Shown here: piece after piece, positions 1 through 9,781 of the stretch
How the letters are laid out: every line of letters starts with the position of its first letter
Position numbering within the stretch: position 1 is the first letter of the stretch
Assembly: GCA_040877935.1 (NCBI GenBank)
Contig: JBBDNB010000046.1
Location: 1 to 64,000 of the forward strand
Reading direction: 5' to 3'
Source of the DNA: Chitinophagales bacterium
GTDB lineage: Bacteria; Bacteroidota; Bacteroidia; Chitinophagales; CAIOSU01
Length of the DNA stretch: 64,000 nt
Program-made: the position numbers and the translations under genes
Notes under the pieces: model-generated
Told to the model about the DNA's origin: nothing
The model's input: only the letters and a program-made list of their open reading frames with translations
The model's database searches: none

Positions 1-168
1 TAACAGAAATTCAATGATAGTATAGTGATTGGAGGTCTCGACCAAACACTATTTAATTTATGCCGGTGCCTTTCTATAATTTTTATTACCACAAAATCAT
101 TGGACTGGGAAAATAGCTGCGATAGGGGTAGAAATAGAATTAAGAGGGAGCAAAAAATTTTTGTTGAT

Positions 169-1509
169 TTAAATCTCATTTTTGTAGGGCTTTGGTTTAC
201 CACTAAATAAAGATTTTATCAATTCATTTTCAAAAAGGTGATTCGGATCCAAATCATCTTTCATTGATTTAAATGCATCCCATTTTGGATAAGCGTTTTT
301 AAGATAATCCCCATCACAGTTGAATTCCTTTCCCCAGTGTGGCCGCCCTTTGTATTTTTTGGCCAATACTTCAAAATCAGAATAGAGTTCCGGCCAGCCT
401 TTGTTGCCGATCAGATAAGCACCAATCCAAATGCTGTCTCTTTTGTAGCAGGGACTCAGCGCAAATTCATCGCCTTTCACAAAGCGTATTTCCTGTAAAA
501 AATTGATTTTATGACCTTTTGCTTCCAGCATTTTCCTGTATTCCGATAGCAGTTCAGGACCATCATTGATATCAAAAGCCCATTCGGTTTCATTGTGAAC
601 AGGTGGGCTGGGCACATCAAAAACCTTAAAACTCTGTTCTATGCGGTTAACCGGACGAATCAAATAATTGCTGATCAAATGATTAAAACCCGGTCGCCAA
701 TTGGGATTAAGATTTCCAATGGCCACCATAAAACGATAGGCATAAACCGATATAAATTCATCGATGAACCATTGCCTAAAGCGCGAATCATTGGGGCGTT
801 CACGGGTTCTATTGTAGCGATAGACCAAAATTTTGGAACAGGGCGGAAACCACCAAAACTTTACGTGATCGGCACTGTGGATTATTTCATGGTAGTTTTT
901 ACACAAAATGTCAAAATCCAGCAATTCCGTTTGCTCATGCAATTGAAAAGCGGGGACTATTTTAATGCAAATTTCAGTTACAATGCCCAGGGCACCCAAA
1001 TGCACCACCGCCAATTGAAACCGTTCTGCATCTTCATCCCTGTCGAATATTTGTTTCGTGCCATTTCCATCTATCAAAGTAAAAGACTGCAATTGATCGG
1101 CCAGCATTTTTAGGCTTGTCCCACTGCCATGTGTTCCGGTAGCAATGGCACCAGCAATGCTTTGCTCAGCTATAGATCCTAAATTTTTGAGCGCAAATCC
1201 TTTTTCTGCCAAAAAGAGATTGACCTGCCAAAGCTTTATTCCGGGCTGTACGGTAAGGGTTTTCTGCTCTTTATCCAAACTCAATACCCTGTTGAATTTG
1301 TCCATATTAATGAGAAAATCATCCGTCTTTATCAGCTCAGACCAACTGTGCCCGGTACCGACCATGCGGATTTTTTTCTGCTCCTTATTGGCCAATCGAA
1401 TCAGCTCAATGACTTTTGATTCATTGCTGATCTGATAATAGCGCTCGGGCGTAAATTGGATATTTCTGCCCCAGTTTTCATAATTGTGCTTGGAAAAAAA
1501 GTCTGACAA
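169..1509 (-). CDS. FAD-binding oxidoreductase of the aldonolactone/alditol oxidase (ALO) family
   Basis: A 446-residue flavoprotein. The N-terminal half is a PCMH-type FAD-binding domain (about residues 20-190). It contains the GTGHS motif at 51-55, whose His54 sits where alditol and gulonolactone oxidases bind FAD covalently, and a glycine-rich ATGTHGSG stretch near residue 127. The C-terminal half is ALO-like and contains an HWGKEF motif near residue 390, typical of D-arabinono-1,4-lactone, L-gulonolactone and alditol oxidases. The family oxidises sugar lactones or polyols with oxygen and releases hydrogen peroxide; the substrate cannot be told from sequence. No signal peptide is seen, so it is probably cytoplasmic. 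It is a single gene, divergent from the GH3 fusion gene across a 353-bp spacer. Family membership is clear; exact substrate is not. Confidence 0.85.
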   Translation of the reverse strand: MSDFFSKHNYENWGRNIQFTPERYYQISNESKVIELIRLANKEQKKIRMVGTGHSWSELIKTDDFLINMDKFNRVLSLDKEQKTLTVQPGIKLWQVNLFLAEKGFALKNLGSIAEQSIAGAIATGTHGSGTSLKMLADQLQSFTLIDGNGTKQIFDRDEDAERFQLAVVHLGALGIVTEICIKIVPAFQLHEQTELLDFDILCKNYHEIIHSADHVKFWWFPPCSKILVYRYNRTRERPNDSRFRQWFIDEFISVYAYRFMVAIGNLNPNWRPGFNHLISNYLIRPVNRIEQSFKVFDVPSPPVHNETEWAFDINDGPELLSEYRKMLEAKGHKINFLQEIRFVKGDEFALSPCYKRDSIWIGAYLIGNKGWPELYSDFEVLAKKYKGRPHWGKEFNCDGDYLKNAYPKWDAFKSMKDDLDPNHLFENELIKSLFSGKPKPYKNEI

Positions 1510-1862
1510 TTGGGAAATTTTATTTGGAATTCAATTCTATAAAACTTTATTGCAAAATACGGCTTAAACCCGAAATATGCATTAGGAATCTATTGCAAAA
1601 CTTCCAATATAATCCATTATCAAAACAGTATTCAAGGACCACCTACTTGTAAGGTGGATATTCACCCCAATAACTGGTGTAATCCTACTGTAAAACCATA
1701 TTCACATATTGCTGTAGTTCAAGAAAAACCCTTGCTATTTTAGAGTAGAAAAATAAAATAATTTTTATACCCCAATCCCATTCCTTACGTTCTACTGCAC
1801 ATGCTAAAAGATTGTGCACAAATTCCTTTCCCGGATATAAGCATTTATTCTAAATTTAGGCC
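1510..1862. other. Divergent intergenic region between the ALO oxidase and the GH3 fusion
   Basis: This 353-bp AT-rich spacer separates two divergently transcribed genes and must hold both promoters. A small perfect hairpin with arms CCACCT and AGGTGG lies at 1639-1657. A TAAATTTAG sequence about 10 bp before the plus-strand start at 1863 resembles the Bacteroidota -7 box TAnnTTTG, with the last base off. No coding frame or RNA gene was recognised. Confidence 0.4.
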
Positions 1863-4805
1863 ATGATCAAAAAGTATTGCCTTTTTATACTACTGTTTTT
1901 ACAGGCTTCTCAAGGATTTGCGCAGGATAAATTTTTTATCACCTCTGAGGGTTTGGATCCTGTATATGAGCAATTGAAAAAACACTGGACAGATTCGGTT
2001 TTCAACAATATGAGCATGGACGAACGGCTTGGGCAGTTGTTTATGGTGGCAGCCTATTCCAATAAAGATGAAGCGCATCTCAAAAATCTGGAAATGCTTG
2101 TGGAAGAAGAGCATATCGGTGGGTTGATTTTTTTTCAAGGCGGCCCCATTCGGCAGGCTAAAATGACCAATATTTTGCAAAGCAAAGCCAAAGTACCCCT
2201 GTGGATTGCTATGGATGCAGAATGGGGGCTGGGCATGCGACTCGACAGCACCATCAGTTTTCCGCGACAGTTGACCCTGGGGGCGATTAGGCAAAATAAT
2301 AAAATTTACAGAATGGGTAGGGAAATTGCCCGGCAATGCCGCAGACTGGGCGTGCACATCAATTTTGCCCCGGTAGTGGATATCAATAACAACCCGAAAA
2401 ATCCTGTGATCAACAACCGTTCCTTTGGAGAAGGAAAAAGCAATGTAGCATTCAAAGGGCTGGCCTATACTGAAGGTTTGCAGGATGGCAATGTGATGGC
2501 CTGTGCAAAACATTTTCCCGGACATGGCGACACCGATTCCGATTCGCATCTCACCCTACCGGTGATCAAACAGAGCCGTGAAAGGCTGGAAGAACTAGAA
2601 CTGCATCCTTTTCGCATATTGATCAACAACGGGGTGCAAAGCATTATGGCTGCACATATTCATGTGCCTGCACTGGACAGTACTTTTAATTTGGCCACTT
2701 CTCTTTCACCAAAAGTACTAAAGCAACTGTTGCGGGAAGAAATGGAATTTGATGGGCTTGTATTTTCCGATGCACTGAATATGAAAGGCGTGAGCAAGTT
2801 TTATGAACCTGGTGAAGTGGACTTAAAAGCTTTTCTTGCAGGCAATGATGTGTTGCTTTTTGCAGAAGATGTCCCCAAAGCCAAAGCTATGTTTAAAGCA
2901 GCATTGGACAATGGAAAGCTTGACCCGGAAAGCCTAAAGGAAAGCGTGATGAAAATTCTGGAGGCGAAATTCGATCTGGGATTGACCAGAAAGCAGGAAG
3001 TGGAATTGGAAGGCTTGCATAAAGATTTAAACAACCCGCGCGCAAATTATATTTTGCAGGAACTCTATGAAAGCAGCCTGGTACTTGCAGCCAATGATAA
3101 GTCCCTGCTACCGGTTTCGGGAAAAGACAGTTTTAATATAGCTTCTCTGTCTATTGGGGTGAACCAGCAAAATGCTTTTCAGGATCAATTGTCAATGTTT
3201 GCGCCTGTTCAACATTTTCAAAGCAGCAAAAGTCCATCGATTCAGCTAATCAATAAATTAAGCGAGTATGAAACGGTAATTGTGGGGCTTTTCGATATGA
3301 GTAAATACAGTTCGCGCAATTATGGAATTACAACTGAAACCCTTGATTTTCTTGAAAAACTTAGTGCCAGAACCAATGTAATTGTAAGTGTTTTTGGCAG
3401 CCCCTACAGCTTGAAATTTTTTGAAAACACGGAAACCCTTTTGCTTGCCCACGAAGAACAGGAAGCAGCACAAAAAGCTGCTGCACAGGCTGTGTTTGGT
3501 GCTATACCTGTTGACGGAAAAATGCCACTTGCAGCATCTGGCAAATACCCAATTGAACACAGTATAGAACAAAACAAAACTATAAGACTGCATTATTCTG
3601 CACCCGAAGCCATAGGCTTGTCTGCTGCCTCATTTCAAATAATTGACAGTATTGTATTGCAGGGAATGGCAGATGAAGCCATGCCAGGTTGCCAGATTCT
3701 GATCGCCAAAGACGGACATATTATTTGGGACAAAGCTTATGGTCAACACCAATACAACAAGGAGATTCCAGTAAAAAAAACGGACTTATACGATTTGGCT
3801 TCGCTAACAAAAGTGGCGGCTACTACTTTGGCACTGATGAAACTCTATGAAGAACGGAAATTTCAGATCAATAGGCGAATGGGGGATTATTTGCCCATTC
3901 CGGACACACTCAAAGTACACAATCTGATTGTGAAAGATGTAATGACCCACAGTTCGGGGCTACAAAGCTGGATTCCTTTTTACCTAAAAACCATTAAAGA
4001 CACGCTTTATGATCATATCTACAGCAGTGCCAAAGATTCTGTTTATGAAATACAAGTAGCCGATCAATTGTACATGCGGAAAAATTATGCGGACAGTATT
4101 TACAATTGGATTTATCATGCGAAAGTAGCAGATAATCCGGAATACAGGTACAGCGATCTTGGATTTTACCTTTTTAAAGAAATAGTAGAACGACTCACTA
4201 CCAAACCTTTTGATGAATACATGATGCATACTTTTTACAAAAAACTCGGTTTGCAAAACACCTGTTTTAACCCCCTGGAATGCTTCCCAAAAGAGCGTAT
4301 TATTCCAACTGAGGACGACCAATTGTTTCGCAAACAATTGGTACATGCCTATGTGCACGATCCGGGGGCAGCTATGTTGGGCGGAATAAGCGGACATGCC
4401 GGTTTGTTTTCCAATGCACGGGATATGGCAGTACTCTTACAAATGCTTCTGAATCTGGGAGAATACGGAGGGCAGCGATTCCTGGAGCCCAAAACCATTC
4501 AATATTTCACCAGGAAACAAGAAAAAGACAGTAGGCGCGGACTTGGCTTTGACAAACCTGAGCCAGATATTTTTGAACCGGGTCCTACGGCAATGTCGGC
4601 TTCTCCACGCAGCTTTGGCCACTCAGGTTTTACAGGCACCTGCTTTTGGGCAGATCCCGATCAGAATCTTATTTATGTATTTTTGTCAAATAGGGTTTAT
4701 CCAGATGCTTCCAACAAAAAACTGATCCAAAACAATATCAGAACCAATATCCATCAGGCAGTATATGATATTTTGCAAAAGTCAGTAGCAGAAGTTGAGA
4801 ACTAA
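1863..4805 (+). CDS. Secreted GH3 beta-N-acetylhexosaminidase (NagZ-like) fused to a serine beta-lactamase-like domain
   Basis: A 980-residue exported protein with a signal peptide (about 1-20, ending in GFAQ). The first catalytic domain is glycoside hydrolase family 3 of the NagZ type: KHFPGHGD at about 216-223 followed by DSDSH is the signature with the His/Asp acid-base dyad, and the SDALNMKG loop near residue 302 carries the expected nucleophile Asp. A GH3 C-terminal-like region follows to about 580. The last ~390 residues are a class C beta-lactamase/penicillin-binding-protein-like serine hydrolase, with SLTK (SxxK) near 647, YSD near 760 and HSG near 918. The family removes GlcNAc from muropeptides or glycans; the serine hydrolase half may act on peptidoglycan peptides or esters. 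This domain fusion is known in Bacteroidota. Fusion order is clear; substrates are inferred. Confidence 0.9.
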   Translation: MIKKYCLFILLFLQASQGFAQDKFFITSEGLDPVYEQLKKHWTDSVFNNMSMDERLGQLFMVAAYSNKDEAHLKNLEMLVEEEHIGGLIFFQGGPIRQAKMTNILQSKAKVPLWIAMDAEWGLGMRLDSTISFPRQLTLGAIRQNNKIYRMGREIARQCRRLGVHINFAPVVDINNNPKNPVINNRSFGEGKSNVAFKGLAYTEGLQDGNVMACAKHFPGHGDTDSDSHLTLPVIKQSRERLEELELHPFRILINNGVQSIMAAHIHVPALDSTFNLATSLSPKVLKQLLREEMEFDGLVFSDALNMKGVSKFYEPGEVDLKAFLAGNDVLLFAEDVPKAKAMFKAALDNGKLDPESLKESVMKILEAKFDLGLTRKQEVELEGLHKDLNNPRANYILQELYESSLVLAANDKSLLPVSGKDSFNIASLSIGVNQQNAFQDQLSMFAPVQHFQSSKSPSIQLINKLSEYETVIVGLFDMSKYSSRNYGITTETLDFLEKLSARTNVIVSVFGSPYSLKFFENTETLLLAHEEQEAAQKAAAQAVFGAIPVDGKMPLAASGKYPIEHSIEQNKTIRLHYSAPEAIGLSAASFQIIDSIVLQGMADEAMPGCQILIAKDGHIIWDKAYGQHQYNKEIPVKKTDLYDLASLTKVAATTLALMKLYEERKFQINRRMGDYLPIPDTLKVHNLIVKDVMTHSSGLQSWIPFYLKTIKDTLYDHIYSSAKDSVYEIQVADQLYMRKNYADSIYNWIYHAKVADNPEYRYSDLGFYLFKEIVERLTTKPFDEYMMHTFYKKLGLQNTCFNPLECFPKERIIPTEDDQLFRKQLVHAYVHDPGAAMLGGISGHAGLFSNARDMAVLLQMLLNLGEYGGQRFLEPKTIQYFTRKQEKDSRRGLGFDKPEPDIFEPGPTAMSASPRSFGHSGFTGTCFWADPDQNLIYVFLSNRVYPDASNKKLIQNNIRTNIHQAVYDILQKSVAEVEN

Positions 4806-4844
4806 ATCAAAAAACTGCTGTTTGAAAATTGAAATAAAGGAACT

Positions 4845-5993
4845 ATGAAAATAGGCATTGTATGTTATCCGACCTATGGAGGTAGTGGCGTGGTAGCTAC
4901 CGAACTTGGAAAAGCTCTTGCAGACAAAGGGCATCAAGTGCATTTTATAAGCTATAAGCAACCCGCCAGAATAGATCATTTTGCCTCTAATCTTTTTTAT
5001 CACGAGGTGAATATTGTCAACAATTATCCGCTTTTTGAGCATCCCCCTTATGAAACGGTATTGACCAGCAGAATGGTAGACGTAATACAATATGAAAAAT
5101 TGGATTTGCTGCATGTGCATTATGCCATCCCCCATGCTTCGGCAGCTTATATGGCCAAGCAGATTTTGAGGGAAAAAGGCATTTATATACCCGTGGTAAC
5201 GACACTGCACGGAACAGATATTACCCTGGTAGGTAAAGATGCACTCTATGAGCCTGTAGTTACTTTTTCCATTAATAATTCCGATGGAATAACAGCTGTA
5301 TCAGAAAATCTAAAAGAAGAAACCTACCGCCATTTTGATATCAAAAAAGACATCCGGGTGATTCCGAATTTTGTCGATTTTTCGCGTTTTAGCAAAGTCA
5401 ACAAAGATCATTTTAAGAAAGCCATTGCACCCAATGGAGAAAAAGTATTGGTGCATGTATCAAATTTTAGAAAGGTAAAAAGAGTGAGCGATGTGGTGCT
5501 GGCATTTAAGGAAATTGTTAAGGAAGTGCCAGCTCAACTATTGCTTATTGGTGATGGTCCCGACCGCTCTAAAGTGGAAGCACTTTGCCGTGAACTGGGC
5601 ATTTGTAAAGACATCCGTTTTTTGGGAAAACAGGATGCCATTGAGGAATTGCTGGCCGTTTCCGATCTGTTTATGATGCCTTCGGGCAGTGAGAGTTTTG
5701 GGCTGGCAGCACTGGAAGCGATGGCCTGTCAGGTGCCTGTTATTTCTTCGAACACAGGGGGTGTGCCGGAAATCAATATTGACGGCAAAACCGGTTTTTT
5801 GAGTGATGTTGGCGATTATAAGAAAATGGCATCAGATGCATTGAAGTTGCTCAAGGATGAAAACTTGTTGGAGACTTTTAGAAAGAATGCCTATGAACAA
5901 GCCAAGCGATTCGATATCCATAATATACTACCCATTTATGAAAACTACTACAGGGAAGTGCTTGAAAAGATGAAAGAATCAGCATTGAAATAA
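4845..5993 (+). CDS. bshA: N-acetyl-alpha-D-glucosaminyl L-malate synthase BshA
   Basis: A 382-residue GT4-fold glycosyltransferase matching BshA, which transfers GlcNAc from UDP-GlcNAc to L-malate in the first step of bacillithiol synthesis. The N-terminal sequence contains the diagnostic CYPTYGGSGVVATELG (residues 7-22), followed by HGTDITLVG near residue 122. The C-terminal nucleotide-sugar domain has the SGSESFGLAALEAMA motif (about 281-295) and a GGVPE loop, typical of GT4 retaining enzymes. Length equals that of characterised BshA proteins. No signal peptide; cytoplasmic. bshB and bshC are not in this window, as is usual in Bacteroidota, where the pathway genes are scattered. It begins 39 bp after the GH3 fusion gene, so cotranscription is possible. 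Confidence 0.92.
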   Translation: MKIGIVCYPTYGGSGVVATELGKALADKGHQVHFISYKQPARIDHFASNLFYHEVNIVNNYPLFEHPPYETVLTSRMVDVIQYEKLDLLHVHYAIPHASAAYMAKQILREKGIYIPVVTTLHGTDITLVGKDALYEPVVTFSINNSDGITAVSENLKEETYRHFDIKKDIRVIPNFVDFSRFSKVNKDHFKKAIAPNGEKVLVHVSNFRKVKRVSDVVLAFKEIVKEVPAQLLLIGDGPDRSKVEALCRELGICKDIRFLGKQDAIEELLAVSDLFMMPSGSESFGLAALEAMACQVPVISSNTGGVPEINIDGKTGFLSDVGDYKKMASDALKLLKDENLLETFRKNAYEQAKRFDIHNILPIYENYYREVLEKMKESALK

Positions 5994-6033
5994 TCTGATT
6001 TTACACGAACAAAAGCTTACCTTTAATCCCAAT

Positions 6034-6660
6034 ATGTTTGTATTGTATTTCACACTTCTGGCCTCTCTGTTTTCTGTGGTCAATCCTATAGGGGCAATGC
6101 CTATATTTTTGTCAATGACCGCTCAGGACTCAGCAGAAGAGCGCAATAGAATTGCGCGCAATGCAAGCGTCTATCTCTGTATTATTCTGATTGTTTCATT
6201 TATTATCGGCACTTATATCCTTACTTTTTTCGGAATCAGTATCGATGCGCTGCGCATTGCAGGAGGGATCATAATTATGCTTTCTGGATTTGATCTTTTA
6301 AGGGGCAACCACGCAAGAGGGAGAAATATTGATAAAAAAGTAAAAACGGAGGCTGTCAAAAAAGACGATATTTCACTTACACCATTGGCCATTCCCTTAC
6401 TTGCCGGCCCCGGCTCTATCTCTTTGCTCATTGGAATGTTTAAAGATTTTCTAGATTTTGAACATTATATTATTGTGCACCTGGTCATCATTACAACAGG
6501 AATTTTGACTTTTATCATTCTCCGTTTTTCTACAAAACTGGTAAGCAAACTCGGTGAGGCCGGGATGAGTTCGCTTTCCCGCATCATTGGTTTTATTGTA
6601 ATGACAGTAGGCGTTCAGTTTATTATCAATGGCGTGAGTTCTATTGTGAGAGGGTTCTGA
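6034..6660 (+). CDS. MarC/NAAT family integral membrane protein
   Basis: A 208-residue, very hydrophobic protein with about six predicted membrane segments and the family hallmark VVNPIGAMPIF near the N-terminus (about 15-25), repeated in diverged form as LAIPLLAGPGSI around 122-133. This is the MarC (UPF0056) family of inner-membrane proteins; some members are called NAAT amino-acid transporters, but the physiological substrate of most is unknown. A hydrophilic cytoplasmic loop rich in Lys and Arg separates the two halves. It lies 40 bp after bshA on the same strand. A TACCTTTAA sequence upstream of the ATG is a weak -7-like box, so it may have its own promoter. Confidence 0.88.
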   Translation: MFVLYFTLLASLFSVVNPIGAMPIFLSMTAQDSAEERNRIARNASVYLCIILIVSFIIGTYILTFFGISIDALRIAGGIIIMLSGFDLLRGNHARGRNIDKKVKTEAVKKDDISLTPLAIPLLAGPGSISLLIGMFKDFLDFEHYIIVHLVIITTGILTFIILRFSTKLVSKLGEAGMSSLSRIIGFIVMTVGVQFIINGVSSIVRGF

Positions 6661-6799
6661 AACTTCAATAAGGAGCATATTAGATAAATTTTTATAAAAA
6701 TAAAGGCGTGTTTTTTTTACAGATAAACAGCCCACCCTATATTCCAGCACTTATTAACTCAGCATTTTTAATTAGTTTTATGTGCCTTAATAAGTTCAC

Positions 6800-9025
6800 A
6801 TGTACACCAGACAAACCCTTTCACTGTTCTTGATTTTATTTTTCCACTTGGGATTTGCCGCTTCCGGTGATATCACCACTGTAGTTTCCCATGATTCAAC
6901 AGAGCTGACCTGGTATGGTAGCTATTCTGAAACTACATCCTTTCCGAATCAATCAAAGGAATACCAGCAAATTTTGATGGATTTTACACTGGGCTGTTCT
7001 TCAGGTGGTTGCAGCCATTGGGATTATACCGTGCAAATACAAATAGGCCAACCCACAGGCCGTTTTGATTCTACCATCGCACAACTCGATACCATTTCCC
7101 AGAATCCACTACAGATTGATACCGTTTGGAATGCTCCATTTGAAATTATCGAGTGGTTTGAACTCGGCAGGATGATCACGCCTTATGGCAATTATATGGA
7201 TTATGCCTGGGGAGGAAACAGTCATGGTTTTGATGAAACCTGGAAAAAAACATGGACCTACGATGTGACCATGATGGAGCCTTTGCTGCATGGGGACAAA
7301 CCCGTTCGTGTATTTTTTAGCGGATGGCCTCAGCAGGGAAGGGGATTTTCTGCCAAGGTAGATTTTAGATTTATTGAAGGCGTACCCGCTAAAAGAGTTC
7401 GTAACATCCAAAAAGCTTACAGCGGAGGTGCTTACAACAATTCCGCCCAATTTGAATCTGATGTTGTGCCTCCTAAAAATTTAGACATTGAAGCTCCATT
7501 TGCCGACCTGCGGATGATTGTTACCGGACACAAGCAAGACGGGGAGTTTACACCCATCAAATACCAGGTTAATGCCAACAGCACATTTCTTAGGGAAGAA
7601 CTATTGTGGCGGGACGATTGCAGTGAAAATCCTTTGTCGCCACAGGGTGGCACCTGGATTTATAACCGCGCCAACTGGTGCCCGGGTGATGCAGTGGAAG
7701 AACATTGGTTTGATTTAAGTGATTATGTGCAAAACGGCTCTTTAGCGCTCGATGTGGACTTTGACGCATACACACCACCCAATGGTGAAGCTTCCTACAC
7801 CATTTCGGGCTATGTTTTTGAATACCAGAAAATACAAAGATTGTATGATGTTGTTTTAGACAGAATTGTGACTCCATCTATTGACAGTGAATTGAAAACC
7901 ATCTCATCTACAAACTCTACTTTTAATTTTGACCGTTATGCAGCTACAATATGTAAAAACCCGATGGTGAGGATAAAAAACATGGGGAACAAAACGCTGA
8001 ATTATTGCCAAATCGAATACGGTGTAATCGGAGGTTTTTCTTTTTATTATGAATGGCAGGGCAGCCTGGAGTTTGGAGAAAGTGAAGAAGTGGAACTGCC
8101 CATTATGGACTGGAGTGGGTTGGACACAAACAATCCTGTATTTTTTGCAGAAGTGAGTTTTCCCAACCAACTGGTAGATCAGTTTCAGCACAACAACAGA
8201 AAAGAAAGCAGTTTTGAACTGCCGCAGGTTTTTGCCGATGGGGATTTGACCCTTAGGCTCAGGACAAACAACCAACCGCAGGAAAATAGCTACACACTTA
8301 TTGATGATGAAGGCAATGTTATTCTTGACGAGCAGAATTTCAGCGGCAGCAGCAACAATGACAAAACAGTTACTTTGCAAAACGGCTGCTATAAGCTGGA
8401 AGTCCTGGATACAGATAATTTCTTTTTTGGGGGCGGTGATATTGGTGGCGATGGTTTGAGCTATTGGGTAAATACCCAGAACAACCTGGAAACCGCTGGC
8501 TTTTTTGAGATCAGACAGACTGGTGGTGGACGGCTGCTGTATTTCGATCCCGATTTTGGACACAAGATCACTTATGAATTTATGGTGGGCGAGGCATTGC
8601 ACCAACAAAGCAATCCTCCTTTGCCGGGCAGTGAACCTGAACATGCTGATGTTGAAGAAGTGACAATCAATGGGGTAAACTATTACCACATGCCCGATTC
8701 AGGATTGTATTTCACTGAAGTAGGAGTAGGCTCCACTCCGGAAGAAGCTTTGAATATAGCACCCGATGCAGAAATTGATCCTGTTCAGATCAGCGTATTT
8801 CCCAACCCCAACAATGGACAAATGCAAATTCAAATACAGCACGACAAAGCACAAACAGCACAAGTGTATGTGCGCAATGTAGTGGGAAAATTGATCCTGA
8901 CCGAACGCATTCCGGTAAACAATACTTACACGCTAAACTTAAACGGCAAAGCCAGCGGCATTTACTTTTTGCAGTTTGAAGTTGCTGGGGAAGTGATTAC
9001 TAGAAAGGTTTCAGTTGCGCATTAG
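6800..9025 (+). CDS. PNGase F-like secreted protein with T9SS sorting domain
   Basis: A 741-residue exported protein. A signal peptide occupies about residues 1-20 (ending GFAASG). The following region contains LGCSSGGCSHWDYTVQ (near 69-84), characteristic of the N-terminal domain of peptide-N4-(N-acetyl-beta-glucosaminyl)asparagine amidase F, and the next ~250 residues continue the two jelly-roll domains of that family. The middle of the protein is unassigned beta-rich sequence. The last ~75 residues, from VFPNPNNGQM near 667 through the final KVSV, form a T9SS type A sorting domain, which directs export across the outer membrane and cleavage or anchoring at the cell surface. If active it would deglycosylate glycoproteins outside the cell. 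Catalytic acids were not mapped, so activity is inferred from family. Confidence 0.82.
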   Translation: MYTRQTLSLFLILFFHLGFAASGDITTVVSHDSTELTWYGSYSETTSFPNQSKEYQQILMDFTLGCSSGGCSHWDYTVQIQIGQPTGRFDSTIAQLDTISQNPLQIDTVWNAPFEIIEWFELGRMITPYGNYMDYAWGGNSHGFDETWKKTWTYDVTMMEPLLHGDKPVRVFFSGWPQQGRGFSAKVDFRFIEGVPAKRVRNIQKAYSGGAYNNSAQFESDVVPPKNLDIEAPFADLRMIVTGHKQDGEFTPIKYQVNANSTFLREELLWRDDCSENPLSPQGGTWIYNRANWCPGDAVEEHWFDLSDYVQNGSLALDVDFDAYTPPNGEASYTISGYVFEYQKIQRLYDVVLDRIVTPSIDSELKTISSTNSTFNFDRYAATICKNPMVRIKNMGNKTLNYCQIEYGVIGGFSFYYEWQGSLEFGESEEVELPIMDWSGLDTNNPVFFAEVSFPNQLVDQFQHNNRKESSFELPQVFADGDLTLRLRTNNQPQENSYTLIDDEGNVILDEQNFSGSSNNDKTVTLQNGCYKLEVLDTDNFFFGGGDIGGDGLSYWVNTQNNLETAGFFEIRQTGGGRLLYFDPDFGHKITYEFMVGEALHQQSNPPLPGSEPEHADVEEVTINGVNYYHMPDSGLYFTEVGVGSTPEEALNIAPDAEIDPVQISVFPNPNNGQMQIQIQHDKAQTAQVYVRNVVGKLILTERIPVNNTYTLNLNGKASGIYFLQFEVAGEVITRKVSVAH

Positions 9026-9066
9026 CTTTCAAAATAAACGGCTTTCATTAATGTTTTGAATTATGG

Positions 9067-9081
9067 CGGATTGCAAATCCG
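9067..9081. other. Small perfect hairpin downstream of the PNGase-like gene
   Basis: CGGATT and AATCCG are separated by a 3-base loop, between the end of the PNGase-like gene and the convergent FISUMP gene. No T-run follows on the plus strand, so it is not a classical terminator, although it may slow or end transcription. Confidence 0.3.
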
Positions 9082-9163
9082 ATAAATATTGCTTTTAGAT
9101 TGTGTAAATCCAGAAGAGCTGGGAGATTTGAGAAGTCTATGAAATGCTCGCTTTTTTGCATAT

Positions 9164-9781
9164 TTAACGAATACATCTTACAGAATTTCCATAATACGCT
9201 TTAACTGACCTGTCTGCATCATATCTAAAAAAACTATTGGAAAGCAATACATGTGCTGCTCTTGAATCTGGTGTTGGAGGAGATACCCACCAATATGCAG
9301 CTGAGGGAGCCCCTCCCTTCTCTAGAAACCCTTCAGTTCCTAAAACATTAACCCTTCTTCCTGAATAATATGCTTTAAACTTACTGTTTTCACCTGTAAT
9401 TCTATGCTTAGCTTTATCCCAACCACCATAATAATGAGCTAAACCAGACCAATCATAATAAGAAGGGATTCGCCAACCTTCAGGGGCTAAACCTCTTGGG
9501 TCAACTACAGCGTAATAATTATATAATTTACCATGTATAGAACTGTTGCTTTTATCATTATTAAAATAACACCATGCAGGTCCTTTATTCTCGCCATATT
9601 CCAACCATTCCTCAATATTTTTTGCATGAGGAATTGGATCTCCATTTCGAAATTTATCAACATTTAAGTTTTTTGACATCCAAATTTGATCACCAATTTC
9701 AACTTCATCATAACTATTAAAGCAAGAGCAAAAACTTAAAACTGCGAATAATAATATTGAGTTATGATTTATATTTTTCAT
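9164..9781 (-). CDS. FISUMP-domain lipoprotein (paralog A)
   Basis: A 205-residue putative lipoprotein. Residues 1-20 form a hydrophobic signal ending in a lipobox-like LSFC with Cys18 (or Cys20) as the likely lipidated residue. The mature part matches the Fibrobacter succinogenes major paralogous (FISUMP) domain: IGDQIWMSKNLNVDKF, GKLYNYYAVVDPRGLAPEGWRIPS, and a C-terminal NSVRCIR ending in the typical VRC(I/V) signature. The function of the domain is unknown; it is usual on surface lipoproteins of Bacteroidota and Fibrobacteres. Its ATG overlaps the TGA of an upstream short frame (9778-9939) as ATGA, suggesting translational coupling. A second FISUMP gene lies 239 bp upstream on the same strand. 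Confidence 0.85.
   Translation of the reverse strand: MKNINHNSILLFAVLSFCSCFNSYDEVEIGDQIWMSKNLNVDKFRNGDPIPHAKNIEEWLEYGENKGPAWCYFNNDKSNSSIHGKLYNYYAVVDPRGLAPEGWRIPSYYDWSGLAHYYGGWDKAKHRITGENSKFKAYYSGRRVNVLGTEGFLEKGGAPSAAYWWVSPPTPDSRAAHVLLSNSFFRYDADRSVKAYYGNSVRCIR

Noticed and set aside
1-168. 61-codon plus-strand frame at the left edge (25-210)
   Set aside because: No domain, signal or start context, and it runs into the 3' end of the ALO gene; probably non-coding.
595-1113. 172-codon open frame on the plus strand inside the ALO oxidase gene
   Set aside because: It is antisense to a well-supported flavoprotein gene and shows no family features; a shadow frame.
1899-2549. 216-codon frame antisense to the GH3 fusion gene
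   Set aside because: No recognisable domain, and the GH3 motifs are read on the other strand; shadow frame.
7904-8689. 261-codon frame antisense to the PNGase-like gene
   Set aside because: Low-complexity hydrophobic and aromatic residues without signal or domain; the sense gene is well supported by its T9SS end.
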